Numbered from the stretch's first letter, positions 34,034 to 43,304 are shown. The stretch: DNA of 64,000 nt from VBWE01 sp943372645 (GCA_943372645.1 CALRZN010000005.1:1-64000); one strand, 5' to 3'. A program made the numbers and translations. The notes: generated from the letters alone by a model not told the origin.

Positions 34034-36046
34034 TTAAGGGAACAAATCATTAACAATTGAATCAGCAACTATGTTCGGAACCGTAACCCGAAGTTGCGGC
34101 TGCCGTTCCATTTCGCGTTTGATTGCAAACATGGCTTCTTTGTTGCGGGCCCAGCTGCGGCGCGCAATGCCGTTGTTCACATCCCAGAAGAGCATGCTTT
34201 CCAGGCGGCGGTCGCAATCGGCTGAACCGTCGAGCACCATACCAAAACCGCCGTTGATCACTTCGCCCCAGCCCACACCGCCGCCGTTGTGCAACGAAAT
34301 CCAGGTGGCCCCGCGGAAACCGTCGCCCACAAAATTGTGTACGGCCATGTCTGCAGTAAACTGTGAGCCATCATAAATGTTCGATGTTTCGCGGTACGGC
34401 GAATCCGTTCCCGAAACATCGTGGTGATCGCGTCCGAGTACAATGGGCGCTTTTATTTTTCCTTCGCGCAGCGCCTTGTTAAATGCAGCAGCTATACGGA
34501 TGCGGCCTTCGCTGTCGGCATACAGGATGCGCGCCTGCGAACCCACCACTAATTTGTTCTGCTGTGCGTGACGTATCCAGCGCAGGTTGTCAGCGAGCTG
34601 TAATTTGATTTCATCGGGCGCAACAGCCAGCATGGCTTCCAGTTCCTGCTCGGCCAGTTTATCCGTGTAAGCAAGGTCTTCCGGATCACCGGATGTACAC
34701 ACCCAGCGGAACGGACCAAAGCCGTAATCAAAACACATCGGCCCGAGAATGTCCTGCACATACGACGGGTATTTGAATGTGCCATCTGCTTTCAGTACAT
34801 CAGCGCCTGCGCGCGATGCTTCGAGCAAAAAGGCATTGCCGTAATCGAAAAAGTACATGCCGTTTGCACAAAGTGTGTTGATGGCATTTACATGGCGGCG
34901 CAGCGTATCCTGCACAGCGGCTTTAAATGCAGCCGGATTGTCGGCCATCATTTTTACGGCATCGTCAAATGAAATTCCTGCCGGGTAATAACCGCCCGCC
35001 CACGGGTTGTGCAGCGATGTCTGGTCGCTGCCGAGTTCTATTTTTACACCATCAGCTGCGAAACGTTCCCACAGGTCCACCACATTGCCCTGATACGCCA
35101 GCGAAACGGCTTCGTTGTTGTTTCGTGCTTCGTTAATGCGTGCAATGAGTGCGGCGAGATCGGTAAATACTTCGTCTACCCAACCCTGGCTGTGGCGTGT
35201 GTGAATCACTTTCGGATTTACTTCCGCCACCACACCCACCGCGCCGGCAATTACTGCTGCCTTGGCCTGCGCACCGCTCATTCCTCCGAGACCTGCCGTT
35301 ACAAATACCTGCCCCGAGAGGCTTTCAGCGGTGCTGTTCATTTTGCGGCGGCCGGCGTTGAGTACCGTTATGGTGGTGCCATGCACAATGCCCTGCGGAC
35401 CGATATACATAAACGAACCGGCCGTCATCTGTCCGTATTGCGTTACGCCCAGTGCGTTGAATTTTTCCCAGTCGTCCGGCTTCGAATAATTCGGAATCAT
35501 CATGCCGTTCGTAACCACCACGCGGGGCGCTTCCCGGTGTGAAGGGAACAGGCCGAGCGGGTGGCCGGAATACAGCACGAGTGTTTGTTCCTCGTTCATC
35601 TCCGCCAGGTATTTCATGGTGAGCAGGTACTGCGCCCAGTTCTGGAACACAGCCCCGTTTCCGCCGTAGGTAATGAGTTCGTGCGGGTGCTGCGCAACAG
35701 CGTAATCAAGGTTGTTGCTCAGCATGTGCATAATGGCAGCCGCCTGGATGCAGCGGTGCGGGTACTCGTTAATGGGCCGCGCATATATGCTGTAATCCGG
35801 CCGGAACCGGTACATGTAAATGCGGCCGTATGTTTTCAGCTCATCAGCAAATTCACGTGCGAGTGTGGCATGGTGTTTCTCCGGAAAATAACGCAGCGCA
35901 TTGCGGATGGCTAATTTTTTCTCGGCGTCGTTCAGTATTTCTTTGCGTTTGGGCGCGTGGTTGAGCGTATGATCAAAAGCTTTTGCAGCGGGCAGTTCGT
36001 CCGGAATACCGGCGAGAATGAGTTGCTGAAATTCGTGTGTAGTCAT
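34034..36046 (-). CDS. hutU: Urocanate hydratase
   Basis: This is the second enzyme of histidine degradation: it hydrates urocanate to imidazolonepropionate using NAD as an electrophile. It has 670 residues, the longer branch of the family found in Bacteroidota (the common type is near 555). Recognisable stretches are ITYGGNGAVFQNWAQYLLTM, MSGAQAKAAVIAGAVGVVAE, GRIRIAAAFNKALREG and WISLHNGGGVGWGEVINGGF. The start ATG at 36046 lies about 14 bases after the transcription start predicted by a -7 box; the longer frame lacks support. No other hut gene is in the window. Confidence 0.93.
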   Translation of the reverse strand: MTTHEFQQLILAGIPDELPAAKAFDHTLNHAPKRKEILNDAEKKLAIRNALRYFPEKHHATLAREFADELKTYGRIYMYRFRPDYSIYARPINEYPHRCIQAAAIMHMLSNNLDYAVAQHPHELITYGGNGAVFQNWAQYLLTMKYLAEMNEEQTLVLYSGHPLGLFPSHREAPRVVVTNGMMIPNYSKPDDWEKFNALGVTQYGQMTAGSFMYIGPQGIVHGTTITVLNAGRRKMNSTAESLSGQVFVTAGLGGMSGAQAKAAVIAGAVGVVAEVNPKVIHTRHSQGWVDEVFTDLAALIARINEARNNNEAVSLAYQGNVVDLWERFAADGVKIELGSDQTSLHNPWAGGYYPAGISFDDAVKMMADNPAAFKAAVQDTLRRHVNAINTLCANGMYFFDYGNAFLLEASRAGADVLKADGTFKYPSYVQDILGPMCFDYGFGPFRWVCTSGDPEDLAYTDKLAEQELEAMLAVAPDEIKLQLADNLRWIRHAQQNKLVVGSQARILYADSEGRIRIAAAFNKALREGKIKAPIVLGRDHHDVSGTDSPYRETSNIYDGSQFTADMAVHNFVGDGFRGATWISLHNGGGVGWGEVINGGFGMVLDGSADCDRRLESMLFWDVNNGIARRSWARNKEAMFAIKREMERQPQLRVTVPNIVADSIVNDLFP

Positions 36047-36064
36047 AATTTTGGATGTGCCCTG

Positions 36065-36072
36065 CAAAATTA
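36065..36072 (-). promoter_or_regulatory. -7 box of hutU
   Basis: TAATTTTG on the minus strand matches TAnnTTTG exactly and predicts a leader of about 14 bases before the chosen ATG. The -33 element is not convincing. Confidence 0.45.
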
Positions 36073-36103
36073 GCAAACACGCGCGGATAAACAGGAGCAA
36101 ATG

Positions 36104-36286
36104 TTACTTTTTCGGAAGGTCGAAACGGCCCGTTTTTTTGTTGTAGCCGTAGGGGCAGTGGCGGCAGCCGCTCTGGCAGCAGTAACCGCGTTTGCGCAGG
36201 TACTGTTCGGTGAATACCATGTACCCTTCGTCGGAGTAATAAAAATCGCCTTCTTCAATCGGAATGCGTTTTTTGAAATCGCTCAT
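36104..36286 (-). CDS. DUF5522 small cysteine-rich protein
   Basis: This is a 60-residue protein: EGDFYYSDEGYMVFTEQYLR, then RGYCCQSGCRHCPYGYNKKT. The CC-x3-C-x2-C pattern and surrounding residues are those of DUF5522. The cysteines could hold a metal. An upstream in-frame ATG at 36304 would add six residues. The function is unknown. It is divergent from the PLP enzyme. Confidence 0.8.
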   Translation of the reverse strand: MSDFKKRIPIEEGDFYYSDEGYMVFTEQYLRKRGYCCQSGCRHCPYGYNKKTGRFDLPKK

Positions 36287-36345
36287 GGGTACAAAGTTCA
36301 GCATTTTCGGAGAAACACGTTACATTCGTGCAAGTCCTTTTCCTG

Positions 36346-37236
36346 ATGCTTCCGCTTCTTCCGCCGCGCCTGCAAAATTTCCGCCTCAACGGGCGTGAAT
36401 TTACCATGCTGCGCCTCGATGAAGTGCATCCGTTTGCGGGTGGCAACAAACTGTTTAAACTGAAATACAACCTGGAGGCCGCCCGCAGCACAGGCCACGA
36501 TACGCTGCTCACCTTTGGCGGCGCCTATTCCAATCACATTGCGGCAACTGCGGCTGCTGCCAAAGAAACCGGGTTTAAAAGCATAGGCATCATCCGCGGC
36601 GAAGCATCGGCTTTGCAGAACAGTACGCTGCAGTTTGCCGCCGCGCAGGGCATGCGTTTTCATTTTCTCACACGCACAGCTTACCGCCTGAAAGAAACGG
36701 CACCTGTGCTGGCTGAACTGGAAGCACTGTTTGGCCGGTTTTACCTGGTGCCTGAAGGCGGTGCCAATGCGGAAGGTGTGCGCGGATGTATGGAAATTCC
36801 GGCGCTGTTCGGGGCAAACTATTCACATATTGCATTGGCCTGCGGAACGGGTACCACGCTGGCTGGTATTGCAGCGGCGGTGCAGCCGGGCGTGGAAGTG
36901 ATCGGTTTCCCGGTGCTTCTCAACGGGCAGTTCCTCGAAACGGCTATCGAAACACACCTGCGCGCATTAAACGGTGATACAAAACCGGTTCGCAACTGGA
37001 GCCTGCAGTGCGATTACCATTTCGGCGGGTATGCCAAAGTGCCTGCCGCGCTGCGTGCGTTTAAAACGGCTTTTGAAACCGAACACGCTGTGCCGCTTGA
37101 TTACGTTTACACTGCCAAAATGGTGTACGGCGTTTGCGACCTCGCCGCGCGGGGGTATTTTCCGGCAGATGCGCGGGTGCTGCTTATTCACACGGGCGGT
37201 TTGCAGGGCAATGCGGGGTTTGATCATAAACAATAG
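36346..37236 (+). CDS. PLP-dependent ACC deaminase/D-cysteine desulfhydrase family protein
   Basis: This is a 296-residue fold-type II PLP enzyme. The Schiff-base lysine is expected at K35 in FAGGNKLFKLKYN. TLLTFGGAYSNHIAATAAAA and the phosphate-binding ACGTGTTLAG support the family. ACC deaminases and D-cysteine desulfhydrases are hard to separate by sequence; Bacteroidota members are more often desulfhydrase-like. I chose the ATG at 36346. The GTG at 36328 lies inside a -7-like TACATTCG (36321-36328). Confidence 0.8.
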   Translation: MLPLLPPRLQNFRLNGREFTMLRLDEVHPFAGGNKLFKLKYNLEAARSTGHDTLLTFGGAYSNHIAATAAAAKETGFKSIGIIRGEASALQNSTLQFAAAQGMRFHFLTRTAYRLKETAPVLAELEALFGRFYLVPEGGANAEGVRGCMEIPALFGANYSHIALACGTGTTLAGIAAAVQPGVEVIGFPVLLNGQFLETAIETHLRALNGDTKPVRNWSLQCDYHFGGYAKVPAALRAFKTAFETEHAVPLDYVYTAKMVYGVCDLAARGYFPADARVLLIHTGGLQGNAGFDHKQ

Positions 37237-37286
37237 CCTGTTGAAAACCGTTCTGCGGTACAATAAAAGTGCCCTTTATGCCGCTC

Positions 37287-37294
37287 TACATTTG
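37287..37294 (+). promoter_or_regulatory. -7 box close to the glucosaminidase start
   Basis: TACATTTG is an exact TAnnTTTG match ending 6 bases before the ATG at 37301. A leader of at most a few bases is predicted. The following TAGGAG could alternatively be read as a ribosome binding site. Confidence 0.4.
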
Positions 37295-37300
37295 TAGGAG

Positions 37301-38236
37301 ATGAATTGTGCCCGGATTATACTCAGCGTATGTTTACTGCTGACTGGTTTTGCGATGCAGGCCCAGCCGGCGGAACGTAAATTTACGCCCCAGGAATACA
37401 TTACCACCTACAAGGATGATGCGGTGCGCGAAATGCTGGTGAGCGGGGTTCCGGCCAGTATCACACTTGCGCAGGGCATGCTCGAATCAGGTAACGGCAA
37501 CAGTGCGCTGGCCGTGTATGCCAACAATCATTTCGGGATCAAATGCCATGTGGGCTGGACCGGCGAAACCTACATCCAGGACGATGATGAGAAAAACGAA
37601 TGCTTCCGGAAATACGCTACGGTGTATGATTCGTACCTGGACCATTCCGAGTTCCTGCGTTCGCGTTCGCGTTATGCTTCGCTGTTCGATCTGAAAATTT
37701 CCGATTACAAAGGTTGGGCACGCGGGCTGAAAGAGGCCGGTTATGCCACCGACAGCCGCTATGCCGAACGCCTCATCGAACTGATTGAACGGTACAAACT
37801 GAACCAGTACGACAAAGTGGATGGCGCTGCCGCAAAACCGGTGCAGCACGATGCTAAAAATGTGCCTGCCGTGGTTGCAGCAAAACCATCGAAACGCGAA
37901 GTGTTTGAAAACAACGGTGTGGAATACATCATCGTTAAAAAAGGCGATTCGTTTCTTAAACTGGCTGAAGAACTGGGACTTGCTTTTCCCGAACTGATCC
38001 GCTACAACGACCTGCGCCGCAATGAAACACTGCGTCCGGGGCAGATGCTGTATATCGAGCGGAAGAAAAAAGCAGGAAGCGTGCCATCGCACGTGCTTAA
38101 ACCGGGCGAAACATTGCAGCAGGTTTCGCAGCAATATGGCATCCGGCTGAAATCTGTTTATAAAATAAATAAGCTGAAAAAAGGAGCCACACCCAAAGCG
38201 GGAACCGTGATCTACCTGCAAAAGCACAAGTCCTGA
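37301..38236 (+). CDS. Glucosaminidase with two LysM domains
   Basis: This 311-residue protein has a signal peptide (ending AMQAQ). A peptidoglycan N-acetylglucosaminidase domain covers residues about 27-170, with the catalytic glutamate E62 in LAQGMLESGNG and NNHFGIKCH, YDSYLDHSEFLRSR and YATDSRYAERLIELI. Two LysM peptidoglycan-binding modules follow (about 207-252, YIIVKKGDSFLKLAEEL, and 262-306, HVLKPGETLQQVSQQYG). It should act in the periplasm on cell-wall glycan during growth or division. Confidence 0.92.
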   Translation: MNCARIILSVCLLLTGFAMQAQPAERKFTPQEYITTYKDDAVREMLVSGVPASITLAQGMLESGNGNSALAVYANNHFGIKCHVGWTGETYIQDDDEKNECFRKYATVYDSYLDHSEFLRSRSRYASLFDLKISDYKGWARGLKEAGYATDSRYAERLIELIERYKLNQYDKVDGAAAKPVQHDAKNVPAVVAAKPSKREVFENNGVEYIIVKKGDSFLKLAEELGLAFPELIRYNDLRRNETLRPGQMLYIERKKKAGSVPSHVLKPGETLQQVSQQYGIRLKSVYKINKLKKGATPKAGTVIYLQKHKS

Positions 38237-38368
38237 ACCGGTTTTGGCATAATGGCCCGGAAGCGGCATGCGCCGGGAGCTGTGTTGTACTCCGGACCGG
38301 TTGTTTCCCTGTTTTGGAGAAATAAAAACCTTGAACTACCTTGCGGCGTAACCATAAAAACATTGTAA

Positions 38369-38818
38369 ATGAACATCGCACAAATTACGCCGCTTGTTGA
38401 AGCCAGCATTGCCGGCCTTAAAGTAGATCCGGCACTGTGTCGCGGCGAAAAGCCCGGGCAGTGGTCGTACAAACTGAAAGATGCAAACATCTGGATTGAT
38501 GTATTTAATTTCGAGTCGAACCCGGCCAAATTTTACCTCCAGGTAATGAGCCCGCTGTGTGTGCTTCCCGATAAAAAAACAGAAGAATTTGCACTCGACA
38601 TCCTCGAGATCAACTACAAAATGATCGGCGCTTCGATCTGTAAACGCAACGACTGGCTGTACGTGATCAACATCCGCGAAACGGACAATATTGATCAGTC
38701 GGAAATTGATGCCACATTCGACCGCGTTGGTTTTTACAGCACGGATTATTACGCCAAGCTCGCATTCAAATACGAAGGCTGCTGGACACCGAAACCGCCG
38801 GCAGGAACACGCGTTTAA
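38369..38818 (+). CDS. YbjN-like (type III secretion chaperone fold) protein
   Basis: This is a 149-residue soluble protein without a signal peptide. The alpha-beta pattern (WSYKLKDANIWIDVFNFES, FYLQVMSPLCVLP, FALDILEINYKMIGASICK, WLYVINIRETDN) resembles YbjN-type proteins of the type III chaperone fold. That call rests on pattern, not on a diagnostic motif. The gene has its own strong terminator. Confidence 0.55.
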   Translation: MNIAQITPLVEASIAGLKVDPALCRGEKPGQWSYKLKDANIWIDVFNFESNPAKFYLQVMSPLCVLPDKKTEEFALDILEINYKMIGASICKRNDWLYVINIRETDNIDQSEIDATFDRVGFYSTDYYAKLAFKYEGCWTPKPPAGTRV

Positions 38819-38831
38819 AAAACGTAATTAC

Positions 38832-38880
38832 AAAATTTAAAGCCTGCATTGCCCTTAAGGTGATGCAGGCTTTAAATTTT
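38832..38880 (+). terminator. Strong hairpin terminator after the YbjN-like gene
   Basis: The arms at 38832-38849 and 38863-38880 are perfectly complementary over 18 bp. The outer AAAATTTAAA/TTTAAATTTT part supplies T tracts in both directions. The hairpin starts 13 bases after the stop. Confidence 0.85.
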
Positions 38881-39546
38881 ATTAACCTAATTTAAGCAAT
38901 CGAAACTTGCCTGGCTTTTATTAATAGGAGCCACATCTGTTCAAAATAAAATCAGGAACAACCTGACATCTTTTGACAAGGATGATTAAATCGTTTCGAA
39001 TTAAGGTTTGGGTTAGAAAAAAAAGTTTCTCACATATTCCAATTTATTGGATTGGTCCAGTTAACGATCTGGTCATGATCTTCTTTCACTACTTTTTTGC
39101 TTGCCCAAAAAAAGGGGCAAGCGTTAAGAAAATGTCCGGTGGACATTTTTAGCGCGCAGCCGGGCTGTGGGAAGGAAAAAAAAGGGCACCACGGCCAAAA
39201 ACCAGCACGTGCACTGGCATTACCTGCGCTTTACATTTACCATTTACCCGATCCACACATCCATGCTTCGTATTCTTTCGCACACGGGCACATGCCGGTT
39301 CACACTGGCCGTGGACGATCTCCCCGCGAGGTCCGATTATGGATCAGGGTACAGAAATTGTTTGGGATCGCTTTAATAATCGCCAGTTTGCTAATGCTTA
39401 AATTTGAGAATCCCGTAGGATTTGCATAAAAAATCACTTCCCCTGCCAAATGCGGATTGCGGGATAAAGTAAAAGCCGGCCGCATACCTTGACGTATGCT
39501 AAACCGGCTTCTCCGGATCGCCTACACTCGATCGGACACAACAACC
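38881..39546. other. Long intergenic stretch with several hairpins, no supported gene
   Basis: There are about 670 bases without a convincing gene. Short open frames exist but read as low-quality translations. Structures are cttgccc/gggcaag near 39101-39122, the perfect 9-bp hairpin aaaatgtcc-ggt-ggacatttt at 39129-39149, and the terminator at 39471. It may hold a decayed element or an unannotated RNA. Confidence 0.4.
39471..39510 (-). terminator. Terminator-like hairpin after the thioredoxin-like gene
   Basis: AAGCCGG (39473-39479) pairs with CCGGCTT (39504-39510), and inside it GCATAC pairs with GTATGC. Read on the minus strand it is followed by TTTTACTTT and lies 37 bases after the stop of the gene at 39547. 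Confidence 0.55.
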
Positions 39547-40044
39547 TCAGTTATTCAATGCATTGATTTCTTTTTCGGTTCCGTTTATTTCTTTCACCAG
39601 TTTGCTGAACAGTTGTTTTCCCTGTGCATCATAAATCAGCATGATGGAACTGGTGTGATTAATGTTGCTTTGTTTTACCGCGTCGGCATACAACGCGTCG
39701 TTCCAGTAAATGTGTGAACGCGTGCTGTCGATGTCACGGAATTCTTCTGCCAGTATTTTTTTGCGTTCAGTTGATCTGCGGTATTTGAAAATGACATGAA
39801 CCTTGCTCGTTTTCGATTGCTGTGCACGTTCAAACTGCTGGTGAAAATTGTAAATGCAGTTTACACAGTCGTCGGGATTGATGCAGAATACCACCTGCTT
39901 TTTGCCGGGTGCCTGTTCCTGCTGCAGCAGTTGGCGCAGGTTTGCGGGCGGCGCCGAAGCAGCAAAGCAGCATACCAGCAGCAGCAACAGCAGCGCGGTT
40001 TTAACGGGCAGTATACCGTTGCAGGTAATAGGTTTCATTTTCAT
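39547..40044 (-). CDS. Secreted thioredoxin-fold-like protein
   Basis: This is a 165-residue protein with a signal sequence (LPVKTALLLLLLVCCFAASA). The mature part suggests a thioredoxin-like fold: KKQVVFCINPDDCVNCIYNF with a Cys-x2-Cys at DDCVNC, then VHVIFKYRR, and near the end SIMLIYDAQGKQLFSK. No cis-Pro loop is obvious, so redox activity is uncertain. The start overlaps the end of the preceding beta-propeller lipoprotein gene by about 44 bases, so the two are coupled. Confidence 0.55.
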   Translation of the reverse strand: MKMKPITCNGILPVKTALLLLLLVCCFAASAPPANLRQLLQQEQAPGKKQVVFCINPDDCVNCIYNFHQQFERAQQSKTSKVHVIFKYRRSTERKKILAEEFRDIDSTRSHIYWNDALYADAVKQSNINHTSSIMLIYDAQGKQLFSKLVKEINGTEKEINALNN

Positions 40045-41197
40045 AGGTGATGGTATAAAACGAACGGCCTGATGCGGTAATGTCGTTGCAGCGGACAAGT
40101 TCTTCTTTCAGCATTAATTTTTTCGTGTGTGCATCGTAAATGCGAAACACAACCCCGGTTTTTGACGAATCGTTTTTCAGTGCAAGAGTTGCAAAGGCAT
40201 TGCCGATGCGCGCAAACGGAAGCAGGCGTTTTTCATTGGCCGTGTCCGGAAACTGAAATGCTGCTGGCCGCGCTTCCGGCAGGGTGTACAATCCGAATTC
40301 ACCGTTTACAAAAAGCGTGTCATCATAAATCCGGAACCATTTTGATCCGAGCTGTTCACCAAACGGATGTCGGTATCCGGCAACCTGGTGTGTGGCAAGC
40401 ACTGTTTTTTCAGGAACCCAGCAGTCGCCGCTGATCACTGACGAGCAGAGGAGTACTGCGCTGTCAGCAGCGGTTACAATACGGTCCGGTTCGGTAATGC
40501 CTGCGGGATTAACACCCGGGGCAAACAGGCGGTTGTTATAGATGCAGCAACCGCTGAACGCATTGGCCATCAATTGATTTTGTTTCACCTGCACATCGCC
40601 GGGTCCCGGAATAATTTCTGCTTTTGTTAAACGGAGCAGTTCATCAAAATGCAGCAGCAGTGTTTTGTTTTCGATAATGTTCACGCTGCGTGTTCCTGCG
40701 GGCAGCGGCTGTTTCAGTCCCGAAACCGCCACCTGCCGTTGCAGCGTGCTGTCCATCAGTTGCCGGTGTCCCAGCGGTGCATAAACAGCAACCGCAATCT
40801 TTCCCGGTGCGGTGTGCATGGCAATCAGTATCGGTTCCATCGGCATGCCCAGGCTGCTGTCGTTGCGTACGGAAAAATAATCAACACCCGGCGCCTGTGT
40901 TTTGTAATAGCGGAACAGGATGGAATCGGTATTCAGTTTACGGATATCCTGTATGCGCTGCAGTTTACCATTTCGCATATTGTAAACCACCAGCTCATGC
41001 TGAAATCGTAGTACAATGCTGCTGTCGTTAACTGCCGCAAACTGCCGGGGCGCGTTTACAAACACAAATCCTGTTTCATCCAGCCGTACACGCTCCGCCG
41101 GTTGTACCGCAGTAACAACCACCGGATCGTGCGCAGCTGCACATCCGCAGAGGAGCAGGAGCAACAACAGGCGATATGGAATTGAAATTGTTTTCAT
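40001..41197 (-). CDS. Lipoprotein with beta-propeller-like repeats
   Basis: This 398-residue protein starts at ATG 41197, where a lipoprotein signal begins (MKTISIPYRLLLLLLLCGCA). The sequence is a series of short beta-rich units (FVNAPRQFAAVNDSSIVLRF, LFVNGEFGLYTLPEA, FARIGNAFATLALKNDSS) like six-bladed propeller proteins of Bacteroidota. It is preceded by a terminator and overlaps the thioredoxin-like gene at its 3' end. Role unknown. Confidence 0.6.
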   Translation of the reverse strand: MKTISIPYRLLLLLLLCGCAAAHDPVVVTAVQPAERVRLDETGFVFVNAPRQFAAVNDSSIVLRFQHELVVYNMRNGKLQRIQDIRKLNTDSILFRYYKTQAPGVDYFSVRNDSSLGMPMEPILIAMHTAPGKIAVAVYAPLGHRQLMDSTLQRQVAVSGLKQPLPAGTRSVNIIENKTLLLHFDELLRLTKAEIIPGPGDVQVKQNQLMANAFSGCCIYNNRLFAPGVNPAGITEPDRIVTAADSAVLLCSSVISGDCWVPEKTVLATHQVAGYRHPFGEQLGSKWFRIYDDTLFVNGEFGLYTLPEARPAAFQFPDTANEKRLLPFARIGNAFATLALKNDSSKTGVVFRIYDAHTKKLMLKEELVRCNDITASGRSFYTITYENETYYLQRYTAR

Positions 41198-41206
41198 ATT
41201 AAAAAG

Positions 41207-41246
41207 GGCAGGTGCGTGACCCGTATTATTTTTACACGCACCTGCC
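41207..41246 (-). terminator. Rho-independent terminator between two lipoprotein genes
   Basis: GGCAGGTGCGTG (41207-41218) pairs perfectly with CACGCACCTGCC (41235-41246). On the minus strand the stem is followed by CTTTTTAAT. It ends the transcript of the lipoprotein gene at 41252 just before the next start codon. Confidence 0.82.
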
Positions 41247-41251
41247 TTCAC

Positions 41252-41785
41252 TTATTTATAACTGCACACACCATCAATTCCGGTTCCGTTCTGCTGCGCA
41301 GAAATACTGGCCAGTTTGTGTGCCGACGGATTTTCGTCGTTCTCAATAAACCAGTAGTCGGTACTGCTCACCGGCAGGTTGTTGATTTCGCCTGCACTGA
41401 TTGCCGTTCCGGAAATGGTTCCGTCATGCAACCCGTTGAGAATCGCATCCGGATTCTGTACATTCTGCTCGGCAGGACTTACAATGGCAATGCAAAACCG
41501 GTTATCCAGCTGCATGCACGTCCAGTGTTCGCTGCCATCCGGGTAGTCGGCCATCATGTGAAACTTGCCGGTTAAAAATGTAACATTAGTTCCCGGGCCA
41601 CGCAGTGTGCTGCCGGTAAGCTGGCTGTACAGGCCCGGCGAAGCCGTCTGTATCAGTTCGCCCAGTGTGCGGGTGGCTGTTACATCGGCAAGCGGTGCCG
41701 GTGTAACTGTTTCTTTGCTGCACGACGCCAGCGTGAGCAGTGCGCCTGCTGCCAACAGGCTGAATACATACTTTGGTTGGTTCAT
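41252..41785 (-). CDS. Hypothetical lipoprotein
   Basis: This 177-residue protein starts at ATG 41785 with a lipoprotein signal (YVFSLLAAGALLTLASCSKE). The mature part is small and neutral (RTLGELIQTASPGLYSQLTG, NVTFLTGKFHMMADYPDGSE, HWTCMQLDNRFCIAIV) and belongs to no family I know. A -7 box, TACATTTG on the minus strand at 41811-41818, predicts a leader of about 20 bases. Confidence 0.6.
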   Translation of the reverse strand: MNQPKYVFSLLAAGALLTLASCSKETVTPAPLADVTATRTLGELIQTASPGLYSQLTGSTLRGPGTNVTFLTGKFHMMADYPDGSEHWTCMQLDNRFCIAIVSPAEQNVQNPDAILNGLHDGTISGTAISAGEINNLPVSSTDYWFIENDENPSAHKLASISAQQNGTGIDGVCSYK

Positions 41786-41968
41786 GGTAATTTGGTTTTG
41801 GTTAATGATGCAAATGTATATATGCAAACCAGAAATCAACTATTTGAAAAAGAAAATTTATAGAAAAATGAACAGTAAATAAAAACAATTACATATCAGT
41901 AATTATTGATAACGACGCAACGGGTAAAAGCGAATGTTTGGAAATCAGCAGCTTGGACGAATGTCGTG

Positions 41969-43261
41969 CTACTTCACCGGCCAGGTGGGATCGGGCTGGT
42001 GTCCGAAGAAATAATAGCCTACAATGATGGCCGCAATGATGCCCGCAAAGTCGGCAAGCAAACCGAACGGGATGGCGTAACGTGTTTTTTTAATGCCTAC
42101 CGAACCAAAATAAACGGCTGCAATGTAAAACGTGGTATCGGCTGCGCCCTGCATAATACAGGCGGTGCGGGCTGCAAGGCTGTCGGGGCCGGGGCCTTTT
42201 TCGCCCATCAGGTCCACAATCATCGCTTTTGCACCGCCGCCGCTCAGCGGTTTTACAAAGCCGGTGGGCAGCGCATCTACAAAACGTGTATCTACACTGC
42301 TGTCGGTAAATATCGCCGCGATGTGTACGTACGTCCATGCAATGCCATCCACCAGGTATTGCATCGCACCCGATGCACGGAACAGTGCAATAGAAACAAT
42401 TAACGCAATGAGATACGGCACAAAACGCATCACCGTTTCGAAACCGCCTTTCGCACCTTCAATAAACGTGTCGAACACATTCAGTTTTTTCCGCCATCCC
42501 GCAAAAAGAAAAACGATGATGATGGAGAAAATAATCAGGTTGCCGATGGTGGACGAAGCCGCGCCCATTTTGTCGGCCGGAAACGATGCCACTGCAAAAG
42601 TGAGTCCGGCAACAAGCGCCATTACAACAAGGCAGCCGAGTATCAGCACCGGGTCGAGCAGGCGGATGCGCTGGCGCAGGCAGGTAACCACCAGCGCGGT
42701 AAAGGTGGAACAAAAGGTGGCTATAAGGATCGGGATAAAAACATCCGTAGGATTTGCTGCATGTGCCTGTGCGCGAAGTGCAATCACACCTACCGGGATG
42801 ATGGTGAGGCTGGAGGTGTTCAAAACAAGAAACATGATCTGCGCATTGGATGCGCGGTCTTTGTCGGGATTCACTTCCTGCAGGCTCGCCATCGCTTTCA
42901 GTCCGAGCGGGGTGGCCGCATTGTCAAGACCAAGCATGTTGGCTGAAAAGTTCATGATGATGTGGCCGATGGACGGATGGTTTTTCGGAATCTCCGGGAA
43001 GAGGCGCGAAAAAAACGGACCGGTAACACGCGCGATGACCTGGATGGAACCGGCTTTTTCAGCAATGTTCATAATGCCCATCCACAAACTCATGATGCCC
43101 ACCAGCGGCAGCGACACGTTTACAAAAGCAACCTTCGCGCCTTCGAAACCGTCGTTCATCATTTTGCTGAAAATTTCGAGATCACCGAATGCGATGAGCT
43201 TGACCAGCCCGACCACGAACGCGGTGAAAAAGAAAAACAGCCAGATGTAATTGAGAATCAT
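41969..43261 (-). CDS. Fused SpmA/SpmB-type nucleoside recognition domain membrane protein
   Basis: This 430-residue integral membrane protein carries two Gate/nucleoside-recognition domains. The first half is SpmA-like (VNVSLPLVGIMSLWMGIMNI, SANMLGLDNAATPLGLKAM). The second half is SpmB-like (FETVMRFVPYLIALIVSIAL, LPTGFVKPLSGGGAKAMIVD, DTTFYIAAVYFGSVGIKKTR). In Bacillus the two are separate spore-maturation proteins; the fused form occurs in non-sporulating Bacteroidota, where a transport role is assumed but unproven. Confidence 0.88.
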   Translation of the reverse strand: MILNYIWLFFFFTAFVVGLVKLIAFGDLEIFSKMMNDGFEGAKVAFVNVSLPLVGIMSLWMGIMNIAEKAGSIQVIARVTGPFFSRLFPEIPKNHPSIGHIIMNFSANMLGLDNAATPLGLKAMASLQEVNPDKDRASNAQIMFLVLNTSSLTIIPVGVIALRAQAHAANPTDVFIPILIATFCSTFTALVVTCLRQRIRLLDPVLILGCLVVMALVAGLTFAVASFPADKMGAASSTIGNLIIFSIIIVFLFAGWRKKLNVFDTFIEGAKGGFETVMRFVPYLIALIVSIALFRASGAMQYLVDGIAWTYVHIAAIFTDSSVDTRFVDALPTGFVKPLSGGGAKAMIVDLMGEKGPGPDSLAARTACIMQGAADTTFYIAAVYFGSVGIKKTRYAIPFGLLADFAGIIAAIIVGYYFFGHQPDPTWPVK

Positions 43262-43304
43262 GCGGGATAAAGATAGTAATCGGCCGCAATTAATAACCGC
43301 GTGC

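Noticed and set aside
39097..39429. Open frames of 69 and 110 codons in the hairpin-rich gap
   Set aside because: The translations lack a plausible protein pattern and cross stem-loops; there is no promoter or ribosome-site support.
42132..43250. 372-codon plus-strand frame across the SpmA/SpmB gene
   Set aside because: It is antisense to a recognisable membrane protein and lacks domain-like sequence.
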